Assembly (NCBI RefSeq): GCF_900101075.1
Contig: NZ_FNFY01000005.1
Span: 1 to 64,000 of the forward strand
Reading direction: 5' to 3'
DNA: 64,000 nucleotides
Source of the DNA: Lacicoccus qingdaonensis
GTDB taxonomy: Bacteria > Bacillota > Bacilli > Staphylococcales > Salinicoccaceae
Of the stretch, positions 48,849-58,670 are shown piece after piece (the stretch's first letter is position 1; each line of letters begins with the position of its first letter). The notes beneath the pieces are model-generated. The model did no database searches and was not told where the DNA came from. It saw nothing but the letters and a program-made list of their open reading frames with translations. A program made the position numbers and the translations under genes.

Positions 48849-48858
48849 TAAGCGCTTA
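48849..48858. promoter_or_regulatory. Palindromic operator-like site before kbl (possible weak cre)
   Basis: TAAGCGCTTA is a perfect 10-bp palindrome that matches the core of pseudo-palindromic cre sites (TGWAARCGYTTWCA), though the flanks deviate. It lies about 36 bp before the kbl start, near TATGATAGAAT. Confidence 0.4.
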
Positions 48859-48893
48859 ATTATGATAGAATTGATGTGAGAGGAGAGAGGTAA

Positions 48894-50084
48894 ATGTCTA
48901 AAATTTTAAACGATTACTTATCGGCCAACCTTAAGGAATTGAAGGATAATGGATTATATAACGAAATCAATGTCGTAAAGGGTGCAAACGGCCCGAAGAT
49001 CAATATTGATGATAAAGAACTGATCAATTTGTCTTCCAATAACTACCTGGGACTGGCAACGGATGAAACATTGAAGAAAGCAGCGAAAGAAACAATCGAT
49101 ACACACGGTGTCGGTGCGGGCGCGGTCAGAACCATCAACGGAACGCTCGATGTCCATGTTGAATTGGAAGAAACGCTCGCAAAATTCAAAGGGACTGAAG
49201 CAGCGGTCGCATTCCAGTCCGGCTTCAACTGTAATATGGCAGCGATACAGGCAGTGATGAACAAGGAAGATGCGATTCTTTCCGACGAACTGAACCATGC
49301 TTCCATCATCGATGGGTGCCGGCTGTCGCGTGCAAAAATCATCCGCGTCAATCATTCGGATATGGATGACTTGAGACAGAAAGCGAAAGAAGCGGTGGAA
49401 TCCGGAAAATATAAAAAAGTGATGTATATCACCGACGGTGTGTTCTCAATGGACGGCGATGTTGCGAAACTGCCTGAAATTGTTGAAATCGCCAAAGAAT
49501 TCGACCTGATCACCTATGTCGATGATGCCCACGGTTCAGGCGTAATGGGCAAAGGCGCAGGTACGGTAAAGCACTTCGGACTTGAGAAAGATGTGGATAT
49601 CCAGATGGGCACACTGTCCAAAGCAATCGGCGTAGTCGGCGGTTATGTGGCAGGTACACAGGAACTCATCGATTACCTGAAAGTGGCGGCGCGTCCGTTC
49701 CTGTTCTCGACTTCATTGACACCGGGGGATACGAAAGCGATCAATGAGGCGGTCAAAATGCTGATGTCTTCAACTGAACTGCACGATCAGCTGTGGGACA
49801 ACGGCGATTATTTGAAGAACGGATTAAAAGCGCTTGGCTTTGATATCGGCAACTCGGAAACACCGATCACGCCCTGCATCATCGGAGATGAGAAGACGAC
49901 TCAGGAATTCTCAAAACGTCTGATGGAAGAGGGCGTCTACGCAAAATCGATCGTTTTCCCTACAGTGCCTAGAGGCACAGGCCGTGTCCGTAATATGCCG
50001 ATGGCATCACACACAAAAGAGATGCTGGATGAAGCACTTAAAATCTATGAAAAGGTCGGAAAAGAACTAAAGGTTATTTCCTGA
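48894..50084 (+). CDS. kbl: Glycine C-acetyltransferase (2-amino-3-ketobutyrate CoA ligase)
   Basis: The 396-residue PLP enzyme of the alpha-oxoamine synthase group has SSNNYLGLA near residue 46, the [11 protein letters not shown] aspartate region near 205, and the Schiff-base lysine in [13 protein letters not shown] near 240. It splits 2-amino-3-oxobutyrate with CoA into glycine and acetyl-CoA, the second step of threonine breakdown. The first-step enzyme, tdh, follows after 11 bp. GAGAGGAGAGAGG precedes ATG. Confidence 0.93.
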   Translation: MSKILNDYLSANLKELKDNGLYNEINVVKGANGPKINIDDKELINLSSNNYLGLATDETLKKAAKETIDTHGVGAGAVRTINGTLDVHVELEETLAKFKGTEAAVAFQSGFNCNMAAIQAVMNKEDAILSDELNHASIIDGCRLSRAKIIRVNHSDMDDLRQKAKEAVESGKYKKVMYITDGVFSMDGDVAKLPEIVEIAKEFDLITYVDDAHGSGVMGKGAGTVKHFGLEKDVDIQMGTLSKAIGVVGGYVAGTQELIDYLKVAARPFLFSTSLTPGDTKAINEAVKMLMSSTELHDQLWDNGDYLKNGLKALGFDIGNSETPITPCIIGDEKTTQEFSKRLMEEGVYAKSIVFPTVPRGTGRVRNMPMASHTKEMLDEALKIYEKVGKELKVIS

Positions 50085-50095
50085 AGGGGTTTATT

Positions 50096-51040
50096 ATGAA
50101 AAGAATTTTAATAACAGGGGCGCTAGGACAGATTGGAACGGAGCTGACAGTGAGGTTAAGGGAGATTTATGGTGAGGAGAATGTTCTGCCGACAGATATC
50201 AACGAACCGGCAGAAGGGCCGTTAAGAGGCAAACCATTTAAGATACTGGATGTAAGAAGGTATAATGAAATGGCAGAACTGGCTGATGAATTCGAACCTG
50301 ATACCCTAATGCATATGGCGGCACTGCTCAGTGCAACGTGTGAAGAAAAGCCGATGATCGCATGGGATATCAATATGGGCGGACTGGTCAATGCCCTGGA
50401 AGTTGCGAGAAAGGGAAAAATGAAATTCTTCACACCGAGTTCCATCGGGGCCTTCGGTCCGTCCACACCTAAAAAAGATACACCGCAGACGACGATTCAG
50501 CGGCCGACTTCCATGTACGGGGTGAATAAAGTCTCCGGAGAGCTGTTATGCGACTACTATCACTCGAAGTTCGGCGTGGATACGCGCGGGGTACGGTTTC
50601 CCGGGCTGATTTCCCACATCAAGGAACCGGGCGGCGGTACGACGGACTATGCTGTAGAAATATTTTTTGAAGCGGTGAAAAACGGCAGGTACACATCCTA
50701 TATAGGACCGGGAACCTATATGGATATGATGTTCATGGATGACGCGATAGATGCCATCATTCAATTGATGGAGGCGGATGAGGACAACCTGATCGACCGC
50801 AATGCATTCAATGTCACTGCGATGAGCATAGAGCCGGAAGCCGTTGCCGATGAAATAAAAAAACATATTCCGGATTTTGAACTTTCATATAATGTGGACC
50901 CTGTGCGCCAGGGCCTTGCAGAAAGCTGGCCGGATGCCATCGATGCAAGTGCTGCTAAAGAGCAGTGGGGCTTCAATCCGAAATACGATTTAGAAAGAAT
51001 GACCGTGGAAATGATCAATGCAATAAAAGAAAAATCATAA
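50096..51040 (+). CDS. tdh: L-threonine 3-dehydrogenase, short-chain (epimerase-like) type
   Basis: The 314-residue Rossmann-fold protein has NAD motif [12 protein letters not shown] at residue 5, the catalytic YGVNK (YxxxK) near 141 and [13 protein letters not shown] near 115. These features mark the SDR-type threonine dehydrogenase, which oxidises threonine to 2-amino-3-oxobutyrate for Kbl. GAAGGGG precedes ATG at 8 bp. Order kbl-tdh is the same as in S. aureus, where the gene is often annotated just as an NAD-dependent epimerase. Confidence 0.87.
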   Translation: MKRILITGALGQIGTELTVRLREIYGEENVLPTDINEPAEGPLRGKPFKILDVRRYNEMAELADEFEPDTLMHMAALLSATCEEKPMIAWDINMGGLVNALEVARKGKMKFFTPSSIGAFGPSTPKKDTPQTTIQRPTSMYGVNKVSGELLCDYYHSKFGVDTRGVRFPGLISHIKEPGGGTTDYAVEIFFEAVKNGRYTSYIGPGTYMDMMFMDDAIDAIIQLMEADEDNLIDRNAFNVTAMSIEPEAVADEIKKHIPDFELSYNVDPVRQGLAESWPDAIDASAAKEQWGFNPKYDLERMTVEMINAIKEKS

Positions 51041-51065
51041 GAAGGCTTCTGCCTTCTTATTTTAC
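51037..51065 (+). terminator. Terminator of kbl-tdh
   Basis: ATAAGAAGGC at 51037-51046 pairs with GCCTTCTTAT at 51051-51060 over TTCT, followed by TTTTAC. The stem includes the tdh stop codon. Confidence 0.7.
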
Positions 51066-51079
51066 TAGGAGGATAGTCA

Positions 51080-52250
<1,171 letters not shown>

Positions 52251-52298
52251 TAGAATTCTATTATATAAATTAAAATTAAAGGGAGTTTTATATAGCTT

Positions 52299-53180
52299 AT
52301 GGTCAAGTTGATAGCAATAGATATGGACGGAACCCTGCTGACACCTGAACATTCAATCACCCCGAGGACCATCCTCGCGATTAACAAGGCACTTGAACAG
52401 GGCATCCAGGTTGTCATCGCCACGGGCAGAGCATTTTATGAAGCCCATGGAATTGTCAGGGAATATGATTTGAAGATTCCGTATATATGTCTGAATGGCG
52501 CCCAGATCCGTAACGAGCAGCATGAAATCGAGGAAAACTATCCGATGAACAACGATCTGATCACTGAGGTGACAGATGTATTCAAATCAGAAGATGTCTT
52601 TTATCAGATCTATACTGATAAAGCGATATATACGACGAGCATCGAAAGAGATATTGATATTTTCATAGAACTTGCAGAACAATCCGGAGGCGATCCGGAT
52701 GTGGAAAAGATTCGCAGGCTGATGCGTGAAAGAATTGCTAAAACTTCTTTGAAAGAAGTGGATAATTACAGAGAGATCTATGAACGGGAAGACGAGCATG
52801 TCCTGAAGTTTTTAGCAGCCTCATCGAATAAACCGAAGCTCGTCAGAACGAAGAGTTATTTGAATGAAATCGACCAGCTGGCAGTTTCCGCATCTTCATA
52901 TGGAAACATCGAGGTCACACGAAAAGGTGCGCAAAAAGGCATCGCGCTTGAAAAGATGGCTGAGGAACTTAATGTCGATTTGAAGGATGCCATGGCTATC
53001 GGGGATAACTTGAATGACATTTCCATGCTGAAACGTGTCGGCACTGCCGTTGCGATGGGCAATGCAACATCGGAAGTCAAAGCGATTGCGGATGTCGTCA
53101 CCGGAACAAATATTGAAGATGGTGTGGCAACGGCCATAGAAAACATATTGAATAGTGAATATGAAAATACGGCAAAATAA
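52299..53180 (+). CDS. Cof-type HAD-IIB family sugar phosphatase
   Basis: The 293-residue product opens MVKLIAIDMDGTLLTP (motif I DMDGT). Motif II ATGR is near residue 47, the type IIB cap lies between, and GDNLNDISMLKRVGTAVAMGNA near 233 is the C-terminal motif. Such enzymes dephosphorylate sugar phosphates or flavin/pyridoxal phosphates. GGGAG is about 13 bp before ATG, a little far. It ends in a long terminator shared with convergent folE2. Confidence 0.88.
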   Translation: MVKLIAIDMDGTLLTPEHSITPRTILAINKALEQGIQVVIATGRAFYEAHGIVREYDLKIPYICLNGAQIRNEQHEIEENYPMNNDLITEVTDVFKSEDVFYQIYTDKAIYTTSIERDIDIFIELAEQSGGDPDVEKIRRLMRERIAKTSLKEVDNYREIYEREDEHVLKFLAASSNKPKLVRTKSYLNEIDQLAVSASSYGNIEVTRKGAQKGIALEKMAEELNVDLKDAMAIGDNLNDISMLKRVGTAVAMGNATSEVKAIADVVTGTNIEDGVATAIENILNSEYENTAK

Positions 53181-53212
53181 TAAAAGACATCCGCCGGATG
53201 TCTTTTATTATT
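53176..53212. terminator. Bidirectional terminator between the Cof-type gene and folE2
   Basis: AATAATAAAAGACATCC at 53176-53192 and GGATGTCTTTTATTATT at 53196-53212 form a perfect 17-bp stem around GCC. The arms overlap the stop codons of both convergent genes. Confidence 0.92.
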
Positions 53213-54089
53213 ACTTATTATAAGTCATTCTGCTGAATGCATCATGCTGATGGATGCTTTCTTCGTTTCGGCATTCAAGCTCGAATCCTTTTACCCAGTC
53301 AAGTTCTGCAATATCATAAGCGACCAGACGGATGAGATCTTCTACGAAACGCGGATTTTCATAAGCGCGTTCGGTAACCATCTTTTCGTCAGTTCTCTTC
53401 AAGATAGGATAAAGCTGGCTTGATGCATTTATTTCCAATAATTCATAAACGATTTCTTTATGATTTTCCGGCAGCTCCGCATCCGGGTCTACATCTATCA
53501 TGACTTTGATATATCCACGCTGGTTGTGTGCGCCGTATTCACTGATTTCTTTTGAACACGGACATAGCGTAGTGACCATCGCTGTCATGCCGAACTGCTT
53601 TCTCGTCAGGCCGGATTCATCCAATGCGAGTGAATACTTTACATCTGCATGTGCGATACCGTGCAGGTTCGTACCCGGACTCGGTTTTGAAAAGTACCAT
53701 TTACCGTCGGCAGTGACTTCTGCATTATCCTGGCGCATGCGGTCACGAAGTACAAGAAGTACCTGCTCCAATGTTTCAAAATCGAGTGTGACACCGTTAT
53801 TGTTTTCAGTTTCCAACGCTTCCAGCAGACGACTCATGTTGACGCCTTTCTCATCGCGTCGTAAACTTGTCGCGAGTTCAAAGTTCCCGACGGACTGAAA
53901 ATCACCAATCACTACGGGATAACTTAAATTATTGATACCAACAGACTCTACCGAGAATAAAAAATCTTTTTTAGAATTTTGAAGATCAGCCATTTCAGCT
54001 TTATCTGTCGGCTTTGTACCTTTCACAGGCTCAACAGAACCAAAATGTTTAAAACGACCTTCTCGTGTCGTTAAATCCAACTCTTCCAT
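53211..54089 (-). CDS. folE2: GTP cyclohydrolase FolE2
   Basis: The 292-residue product is the FolE2/MptA-type enzyme. The active-site cysteine region TTLCPCSKEISEYGAHNQRG lies near residue 168, and GTNLHGIAHADV near 138 and ESIHQHDAF near 280 are further family marks. It makes 7,8-dihydroneopterin triphosphate from GTP for folate or modified base synthesis without a strict need for zinc. It is the last gene of a yojF-bshB2-folE2 cluster on the minus strand, 10 bp after bshB2. Confidence 0.94.
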   Translation of the reverse strand: MEELDLTTREGRFKHFGSVEPVKGTKPTDKAEMADLQNSKKDFLFSVESVGINNLSYPVVIGDFQSVGNFELATSLRRDEKGVNMSRLLEALETENNNGVTLDFETLEQVLLVLRDRMRQDNAEVTADGKWYFSKPSPGTNLHGIAHADVKYSLALDESGLTRKQFGMTAMVTTLCPCSKEISEYGAHNQRGYIKVMIDVDPDAELPENHKEIVYELLEINASSQLYPILKRTDEKMVTERAYENPRFVEDLIRLVAYDIAELDWVKGFELECRNEESIHQHDAFSRMTYNK

Positions 54090-54099
54090 AACAATCTCC

Positions 54100-54768
54100 T
54101 TAATTTATATCATAACTGTAAAACTGCTCCAGTTTTAAATATGCTTCTCTTGTTTCTTCACCGTCTACCGTCTCAGCAGCAAGCCTTTTTAACAGCGGAC
54201 CTGTCTGTGAGATGTGTGCTGCCATAACTTGTTCTTTCCTGTCTTCATATCCGGTAATATCATTAATGATATCAGGCTCACCGAGATCTTCCAAAGTATT
54301 TTTATCGAAAGCGACCAGATGCAGTTTCGGTCTCTCTTCCGGATTCATTTCTGTGACCGCATCCACTACGGCTTCTGCAGTCGCTTCGTGGTCGGGGTGT
54401 ACTGAATACTCGGGATAAAAAGATATGATTGTGGTAGGATCCAGTTCATCTATCAGATCTTTCATGACTGAAGTCAGGTGACCGGGGGGTTCAAACTCCA
54501 GCGTCTTATCTCTGTAGCCGAGCAGTCTCAGATCGGTCAGACCCATTATTTCAGCACTTTTTTCTACTTCCTGCTTCCTTATATCATGCAGTGACTCTCT
54601 CGTTGCAAATGGAGGATAACCCAGACTCCGCCCCATATCACCGAATGTCAGGCAGGCATATGTCACAGGGACACCGGCATCGATGTATTTCATTATCGTT
54701 CCGGAAACGCCGAATGCCTCGTCATCGGGATGAGGGAAGACAACTAGAACATGTCTTTCATTTTCCAT
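54100..54768 (-). CDS. bshB2: Bacillithiol biosynthesis deacetylase BshB2
   Basis: The 222-residue PIG-L family deacetylase has the metal motif PHPDDE at residue 12 and a second site in YSVHPDHEATAEAV near 121. It removes the acetyl group from GlcNAc-malate, and may act on bacillithiol conjugates, in bacillithiol synthesis. YojF is encoded just upstream (12 bp gap), as in B. subtilis and S. aureus. GGAGG lies 7 bp before ATG. Confidence 0.93.
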   Translation of the reverse strand: MENERHVLVVFPHPDDEAFGVSGTIMKYIDAGVPVTYACLTFGDMGRSLGYPPFATRESLHDIRKQEVEKSAEIMGLTDLRLLGYRDKTLEFEPPGHLTSVMKDLIDELDPTTIISFYPEYSVHPDHEATAEAVVDAVTEMNPEERPKLHLVAFDKNTLEDLGEPDIINDITGYEDRKEQVMAAHISQTGPLLKRLAAETVDGEETREAYLKLEQFYSYDIN

Positions 54769-54780
54769 CTTAATTTCCTC

Positions 54781-55140
54781 CTATTTGAAAAATTCATTAG
54801 CGGATATTTCCAATGCGCTCGCCATTTTTCCATCATGGTCAAAACCATGCATAATGAACTCATTGTCTTCATTGATAACATAATGTGTCAGGCCAAGGAC
54901 GTAGATCCAGCCGCCGTTCAGCAATTTCAAACCGACACGGTACTCGCCATCTTTTCCGCCTCTGACAGCACCCTGGACAAATTCGATTTGGACATTCCGC
55001 ATGAATGTGCCGACATTGAAGACTTCATTATTCAAATGGTTCGCATACATGCCGCTTGTTATTTCAACATGTACATAGACGGGTTGATTCTGATATTGAT
55101 TCAACACTTCCTGTACTTTGTCGCGGTCGATTTTCTCCAT
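54781..55140 (-). CDS. yojF: YojF family protein (DUF1806)
   Basis: The 119-residue protein opens MEKIDRDKVQEVLNQYQNQPVYVHVEITSGMYA, typical of YojF, and continues with a beta-rich region that ends GHDGKMASALEISANEFFK in sense. Its function is not known, but it is nearly always paired with bshB2, which points to a role in bacillithiol deacetylase action. AGGAGTGTC precedes ATG. Confidence 0.9.
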   Translation of the reverse strand: MEKIDRDKVQEVLNQYQNQPVYVHVEITSGMYANHLNNEVFNVGTFMRNVQIEFVQGAVRGGKDGEYRVGLKLLNGGWIYVLGLTHYVINEDNEFIMHGFDHDGKMASALEISANEFFK

Positions 55141-55168
55141 TCACATGACACTCCTAATTTTGCATTTG

Positions 55169-55192
55169 AAAAGAGATAGCTGAACTATCTCT
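55169..55192 (-). terminator. Terminator after pdxK
   Basis: On the minus strand AGAGATAG pairs with CTATCTCT around TTCAG, followed by TTTTC. It separates pdxK from yojF. Confidence 0.7.
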
Positions 55193-55196
55193 CTTC

Positions 55197-56027
55197 TTAT
55201 ATCTGTTCATCATTCACTTGTACTTCTTCTACGGTGTTGGCTGCGCCGTGTCTGACGACGCCAACATGTTCGTTCATTTTCCAGCCATTCTTGATTGCTG
55301 ATGTGACAAAAGCCTTTGCAGCCTGAACAGCTTCCAGAGGTGTCTTGCCCTTGGCGATATTTGCCGTAATGGCTGAAGCGAATGTACAGCCGGCACCGTG
55401 GTTGAATGAAGCATCAATCTTATCAGATTTTAACAGATGGAATTCTTCACCATCATAGTATACATCAACTGCTTTGTCACCATCGATGCCTGTACCGCCT
55501 TTGATGATGACGTGTTTTGCGCCCATTTTTATAATGGCTTCCGCACAATGTTTGACTTCTTCTAAAGTTTTAGGTGTTTTGCGGCGTGTCAGGTGGCCCG
55601 CTTCCACCAGGTTTGGTGTTACAATTGTCGCATGCGGAATCAGATGTTCGATCATCGCATCCACAAGTCCCGGATTCAAGACTTCGTCGTCTCCTTTACA
55701 TACCATGACAGGGTCGATGACGAAAGCTTTTGCATCACTGCTTAAAAAAGCATCTTTCGCTTTTTCAATGACTTCCTCTGAAGGAAGCATGCCTGTTTTT
55801 ATGGCATCGGGTGACAGCGACAAAGCTGTTTCCAATTGTGAGTCTACAACTTCCAAAGCTGTAGGGAATACCCTGTGCGACCACGTTTCCGGGTCCATCG
55901 TCACAGTGGTTACAATAACGGACATCCCATAAGTTTCATACTCCTGAAATGTTTTCAGGTCAGCGGCGATACCTGCGCCCCCGCTGACATCAGTACCCGC
56001 AATTGTTAGAGTTTTTTGAAGTCCCAT
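55197..56027 (-). CDS. pdxK: Pyridoxal/pyridoxine kinase of the ThiD-like family
   Basis: The 276-residue ribokinase-fold enzyme has TIAGTDVSGGAGIAADLKTF at residue 8, the KTGML loop near 77, VMVCKGDDEVLNP near 106 and the anion hole/catalytic NHGAGCTFASAI near 209. HGAGC with the cysteine separates the PdxK-like subgroup (B. subtilis/S. aureus PdxK) from true ThiD. It phosphorylates B6 vitamers; HMP kinase activity cannot be ruled out. It is divergent from ung, as in S. aureus. Confidence 0.85.
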   Translation of the reverse strand: MGLQKTLTIAGTDVSGGAGIAADLKTFQEYETYGMSVIVTTVTMDPETWSHRVFPTALEVVDSQLETALSLSPDAIKTGMLPSEEVIEKAKDAFLSSDAKAFVIDPVMVCKGDDEVLNPGLVDAMIEHLIPHATIVTPNLVEAGHLTRRKTPKTLEEVKHCAEAIIKMGAKHVIIKGGTGIDGDKAVDVYYDGEEFHLLKSDKIDASFNHGAGCTFASAITANIAKGKTPLEAVQAAKAFVTSAIKNGWKMNEHVGVVRHGAANTVEEVQVNDEQI

Positions 56028-56112
56028 AAAAAGTTCCTCTTTCCTACTATAAGATTAATAATGATATTTTACTATATTTGTTTCTGTAATTCTAGAGCAT
56101 TGCTTACTTGAA

Positions 56113-56121
56113 TGGTATAAT
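56113..56121 (+). promoter_or_regulatory. Extended -10 promoter of ung
   Basis: TGGTATAAT is an extended -10 element 24 bp before the ung start; no good -35 box is seen. Confidence 0.6.
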
Positions 56122-56144
56122 AAAATTTTGTAAGAGGTGATTAC

Positions 56145-56798
56145 ATGGAATGGCCTGAAGTATTCAGGAAAATAAAGGAAAAACAGGACTTCAGCACTCT
56201 TGAAGAAGTACTGAATGACAAATATAAAAACGGCAGCGTTTTCCCGCCGCGGGAAGAAATCTACACGGCGTTTGAACTGACTTCATTTGAAAATGTCAGA
56301 GTCGTGATACTGGGACAGGACCCTTATCACGGAGAAGGCCAGTCACACGGTCTTGCATTTTCTGTAAACGAAGGAATAAAGATACCCCCGTCCCTCCGAA
56401 ACATGTATAAGGAACTGGAAGATGACCTGAACATTGTACGGACCGGCGGCAGCCTGAAAGACTGGGCAGGCCAGGGTGTTTTATTGCTCAATACTGTACT
56501 TACCGTGGATGCCCACGATGCGAACTCCCACCGGGGACTCGGCTGGGAACAGTTCACCGACAGTGTGATCGAAACGGTGTCAGAAGAACTGGATAACGTC
56601 GTGTTCATATTGTGGGGGAAGCCTGCACAGAAAAAAGAAGTGTTGATCGACTCGTCAAAACATCTGGTGATAAAATCCGTCCATCCGAGCCCTTTATCTG
56701 CGTACCGCGGGTTTTTCGGTTCCAAGCCGTTCAGCCGGACGAATGAATATTTGAAAGAGAACGGCCGGGCGATGGTGGATTGGAGTGAGCAGAAATGA
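56145..56798 (+). CDS. ung: Uracil-DNA glycosylase
   Basis: The 217-residue family-1 UDG carries the water-activating loop [22 protein letters not shown] near residue 57, LLLNTVLTV near 116 and the DNA-intercalation loop [13 protein letters not shown] near 183. It removes uracil from DNA. GAGGTG lies 6 bp before ATG. It overlaps the YwdI-like gene by 4 bp (ATGA). Confidence 0.97.
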   Translation: MEWPEVFRKIKEKQDFSTLEEVLNDKYKNGSVFPPREEIYTAFELTSFENVRVVILGQDPYHGEGQSHGLAFSVNEGIKIPPSLRNMYKELEDDLNIVRTGGSLKDWAGQGVLLLNTVLTVDAHDANSHRGLGWEQFTDSVIETVSEELDNVVFILWGKPAQKKEVLIDSSKHLVIKSVHPSPLSAYRGFFGSKPFSRTNEYLKENGRAMVDWSEQK

Positions 56799-57076
56799 AA
56801 CAGCAGATCATAAACCAGATCAAGTCGGAGCTGCATATGCTCGAAGTATCCAGCCTGCCGCATGAATTTGAAAAACACCTTTATGCGGTCGAGACACTGG
56901 TCGGAGTTTTAAAAGACCAGAAACCCGCCCCGAAAAATGGAGCGGCCATAAGGGATATGGATGAAAAAACTGCCATGACCGAGAAAGATGAGAAGATGCT
57001 TGAATTGATGGGCGGCAGAAGTAAAGGAAGCGGTCCGGCGGATGACGATAAAAACGATTCGATTTTTGATTTTTAA
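56795..57076 (+). CDS. YwdI-like small conserved protein (DUF5327)
   Basis: The 93-residue protein has a helical N-terminus ([35 protein letters not shown]) and an acidic, disordered C-terminus ([14 protein letters not shown]). Proteins of this type follow ung in Bacillus (ywdI) and Staphylococcus. Function is unknown. It is translationally coupled to ung and followed by the DUF423 gene. Confidence 0.8.
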   Translation: MKQQIINQIKSELHMLEVSSLPHEFEKHLYAVETLVGVLKDQKPAPKNGAAIRDMDEKTAMTEKDEKMLELMGGRSKGSGPADDDKNDSIFDF

Positions 57077-57091
57077 TAAAAGGAGTAATTG

Positions 57092-57457
57092 ATGATGAAA
57101 TTGTTTGTAATTTTAGGTGCGGTCAACGCATTTATATCAGTGGCACTGGGCGCATTCGGCGCACACGGACTGGAAGGTAAAATATCCGATCACTATTTAG
57201 CCGTTTGGGAAACTGCAGTGCAGTACCAGATGTTTCATGCAATGGGTCTGATAGCGATTGGTATTTTAATCGGCATGACAGATATACCGATGAATGTTGC
57301 GGGCTGGCTGATGTTTGCAGGTATCATATTTTTCAGCGGATCGCTGTATGTGCTTGCAGTCTCCGGAATTTCAATACTCGGTGCAGTGACACCGATCGGG
57401 GGCGTCCTGTTTTTAGCAGCCTGGGTAATGGTGATTATCGGGATAGTGAAAGTATAA
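57092..57457 (+). CDS. DUF423 family membrane protein (YwdK-like)
   Basis: This product of about 121 residues has four membrane helices. The first contains [21 protein letters not shown], which is the DUF423 signature, and a later [21 protein letters not shown] is also typical. The family is widespread but functionally uncharacterised. Two consecutive ATG codons (57092 and 57095) are possible starts; AGGAG lies 6 bp before the first. It is the last gene of the ung unit. Confidence 0.88.
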   Translation: MMKLFVILGAVNAFISVALGAFGAHGLEGKISDHYLAVWETAVQYQMFHAMGLIAIGILIGMTDIPMNVAGWLMFAGIIFFSGSLYVLAVSGISILGAVTPIGGVLFLAAWVMVIIGIVKV

Positions 57458-57465
57458 ATTTATTT

Positions 57466-57510
57466 AAAGCCACATCTGTTGCCAAAAGGCACCGGACGTG
57501 GCTTTTTCTT
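57466..57510 (+). terminator. Terminator of the ung-ywdI-ywdK unit
   Basis: AAAGCCAC at 57466-57473 pairs with GTGGCTTT at 57498-57505; an inner GCC-AAAA-GGC helix is also present. TTTCTT follows. Confidence 0.75.
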
Positions 57511-57565
57511 TGGCAGAACCTCCGTCTTCCGGGGGAGGAAAGGCAGCGGTCCACATCCCCCGATA

Positions 57566-57598
57566 AACAAAAAAACCAAACCCGCGCGGGGTTTGGTT
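57566..57598 (-). terminator. Terminator of the ferredoxin gene
   Basis: On the minus strand AACCAAACCC pairs with GGGTTTGGTT and is followed by TTTTTG. It starts 18 bp after the ferredoxin stop codon. Confidence 0.88.
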
Positions 57599-57615
57599 AT
57601 AAGTATTACTTTATT

Positions 57616-57855
57616 CTATTTTAAACCGTAGAATTCTTTTGCCTTTTCCAGGAACGGTTCGTCCTCTGGAGTCATATCGTATTCTTCAATGATTGCGTCT
57701 ACCGGGCAAACTGTTACGCATGCGCCGCAGTCGATGCAGATATCCGGGTCGATATAGAACATTTCTTTACCTTCTTCTATACAATCTACAGGACATACAT
57801 CAACACAGTCACCAGATTTTTCGCCAATGCACGGTTGTGTGATTACAAATGCCAT
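57616..57855 (-). CDS. fer: Ferredoxin, seven-iron type
   Basis: The 79-residue protein carries CIGEKSGDCVDVCPVDCI, whose widened first spacing fits a [3Fe-4S] centre, and CIDCGACVTVCPVDAI, a standard [4Fe-4S] centre. The C-terminus is acidic. It is an electron carrier in the cytoplasm, resembling the FdxA-type ferredoxins of Staphylococcus and Bacillus. AAGGAGG lies 8 bp before ATG, so it is probably strongly translated. Confidence 0.93.
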   Translation of the reverse strand: MAFVITQPCIGEKSGDCVDVCPVDCIEEGKEMFYIDPDICIDCGACVTVCPVDAIIEEYDMTPEDEPFLEKAKEFYGLK

Positions 57856-57989
57856 TAGAATGACCTCCTTCTATATATGGATTAATTCGCTTAAATTCAG
57901 GTTGAACTCTAATACTGGTTATAATTGAATAGTAAGTGAATATTAAAGATAATTCAAACCATTTCTGAAAACTTGGATAAAATACTCAT

Positions 57990-58247
57990 TTAGTCTGACT
58001 TTTTTTGTGTAATATCACTCTGACTCTGCGCTTCTTCTGCTTCTCTCTTCAATTGATGATACTCCTTAAATTCCCTCAGCGCAAACCAGATTGAGACCAG
58101 CCCGAATAAAATGATGGCCAGGCCAAACAGTTCGCCTTCGGAAATTAAAAAGATAAGGCCGACTACTAATAAAGAAAGGGCGACGATAGACGTTACCGAT
58201 CCTGTAAAAATGAGGATGAGCCTTTTTTGTTTGTTACCAGTCAACAT
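57990..58247 (-). CDS. Small two-helix membrane protein of unknown function
   Basis: The 85-residue protein has a basic N-terminus (MLTGNKQKRL), two hydrophobic helices (about 9-33 and 38-56), and a long charged C-terminal helix with Glu/Gln/Lys (REFKEYHQLKREAEEAQSQ), ending DITQKKSD. The start ATG follows CGAGGAAAATAT, a modest ribosome binding site. I do not recognise the family. Confidence 0.65.
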   Translation of the reverse strand: MLTGNKQKRLILIFTGSVTSIVALSLLVVGLIFLISEGELFGLAIILFGLVSIWFALREFKEYHQLKREAEEAQSQSDITQKKSD

Positions 58248-58301
58248 ATATTTTCCTCGTTTACGTTTTTATCAATACTAACAAACCGTGCTGAATCTGC
58301 A

Positions 58302-58385
58302 TTATTTCTTGCCTTTGCCGCGTGTGACCCTGCGAATCGCCATCGGGATTAAAATCCATGCGAGTCTGCGAATGATTCTAGACAT
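58302..58385 (-). CDS. Tiny cationic amphipathic peptide (27 residues), copy 1
   Basis: The frame MSRIIRRLAWILIPMAIRR-VTRGKGKK has a strong AGGGGGA ribosome binding site 6 bp before ATG and a normal TAA stop. The peptide has a basic start, a hydrophobic stretch with a central proline, and a basic tail. It resembles the 30-residue peptide encoded 118 bp upstream on the same strand at nine of the first seventeen positions (MxRxIRRLAxIxxPxxI), so the two are related genes rather than chance frames. Function is unknown; membrane association is likely. Confidence 0.65.
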   Translation of the reverse strand: MSRIIRRLAWILIPMAIRRVTRGKGKK

Positions 58386-58455
58386 ATGAAGTCCCCCTAA
58401 AAAATTTATATATTAATAAGTTATAGCCCATATAAAGGCGTGTCAAACTATTATA

Positions 58456-58500
58456 AAAAAACCTGCCGGTTATTTGAATTATATAACGCAGCAGGTTTTT
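58456..58500. terminator. Terminator after the 30-residue peptide gene
   Basis: AAAAACCTGC at 58456-58465 pairs with GCAGGTTTTT at 58491-58500, with inner GTTAT/ATAAC. On the minus strand the hairpin is followed by TTATAA. It starts 4 bp after the peptide stop codon, so that peptide gene is an independent transcription unit. Confidence 0.8.
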
Positions 58501-58503
58501 ATA

Positions 58504-58596
58504 TTAACGTCGTTTATCAGACTTATTCTTATTGAATATCTTTTTAATGATTATAGGCGCAATAATTATAGCGAGTCTTCTGATCAATCTCCCCAT
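58504..58596 (-). CDS. Tiny cationic amphipathic peptide (30 residues), copy 2
   Basis: The frame MGRLIRRLAIIIAPIIIKK-IFNKNKSDKRR is preceded by AAGGGGTG 5 bp before ATG. Like copy 1 it has RRLA near the start, a proline at residue 14, and a basic end. With net charge about +9 and a very hydrophobic centre it should bind membranes. A terminator stands immediately after its stop, giving it a complete small gene structure. Possible roles include a toxin-like or regulatory membrane peptide, but nothing in the sequence decides this. Confidence 0.65.
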   Translation of the reverse strand: MGRLIRRLAIIIAPIIIKKIFNKNKSDKRR

Positions 58597-58670
58597 ATAA
58601 ACACCCCTTCAATTAGTTTAATCGAGCATTATATTATAGCCGATTCCTGTGGTGTTCAAACATGATCAGG

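Noticed and set aside
55197-56027. ThiD (HMP-P kinase) of thiamine synthesis
   Set aside because: HGAGC instead of the ThiD-type HGTGC, no thi genes nearby, and same position as pdxK next to ung in Staphylococcus.
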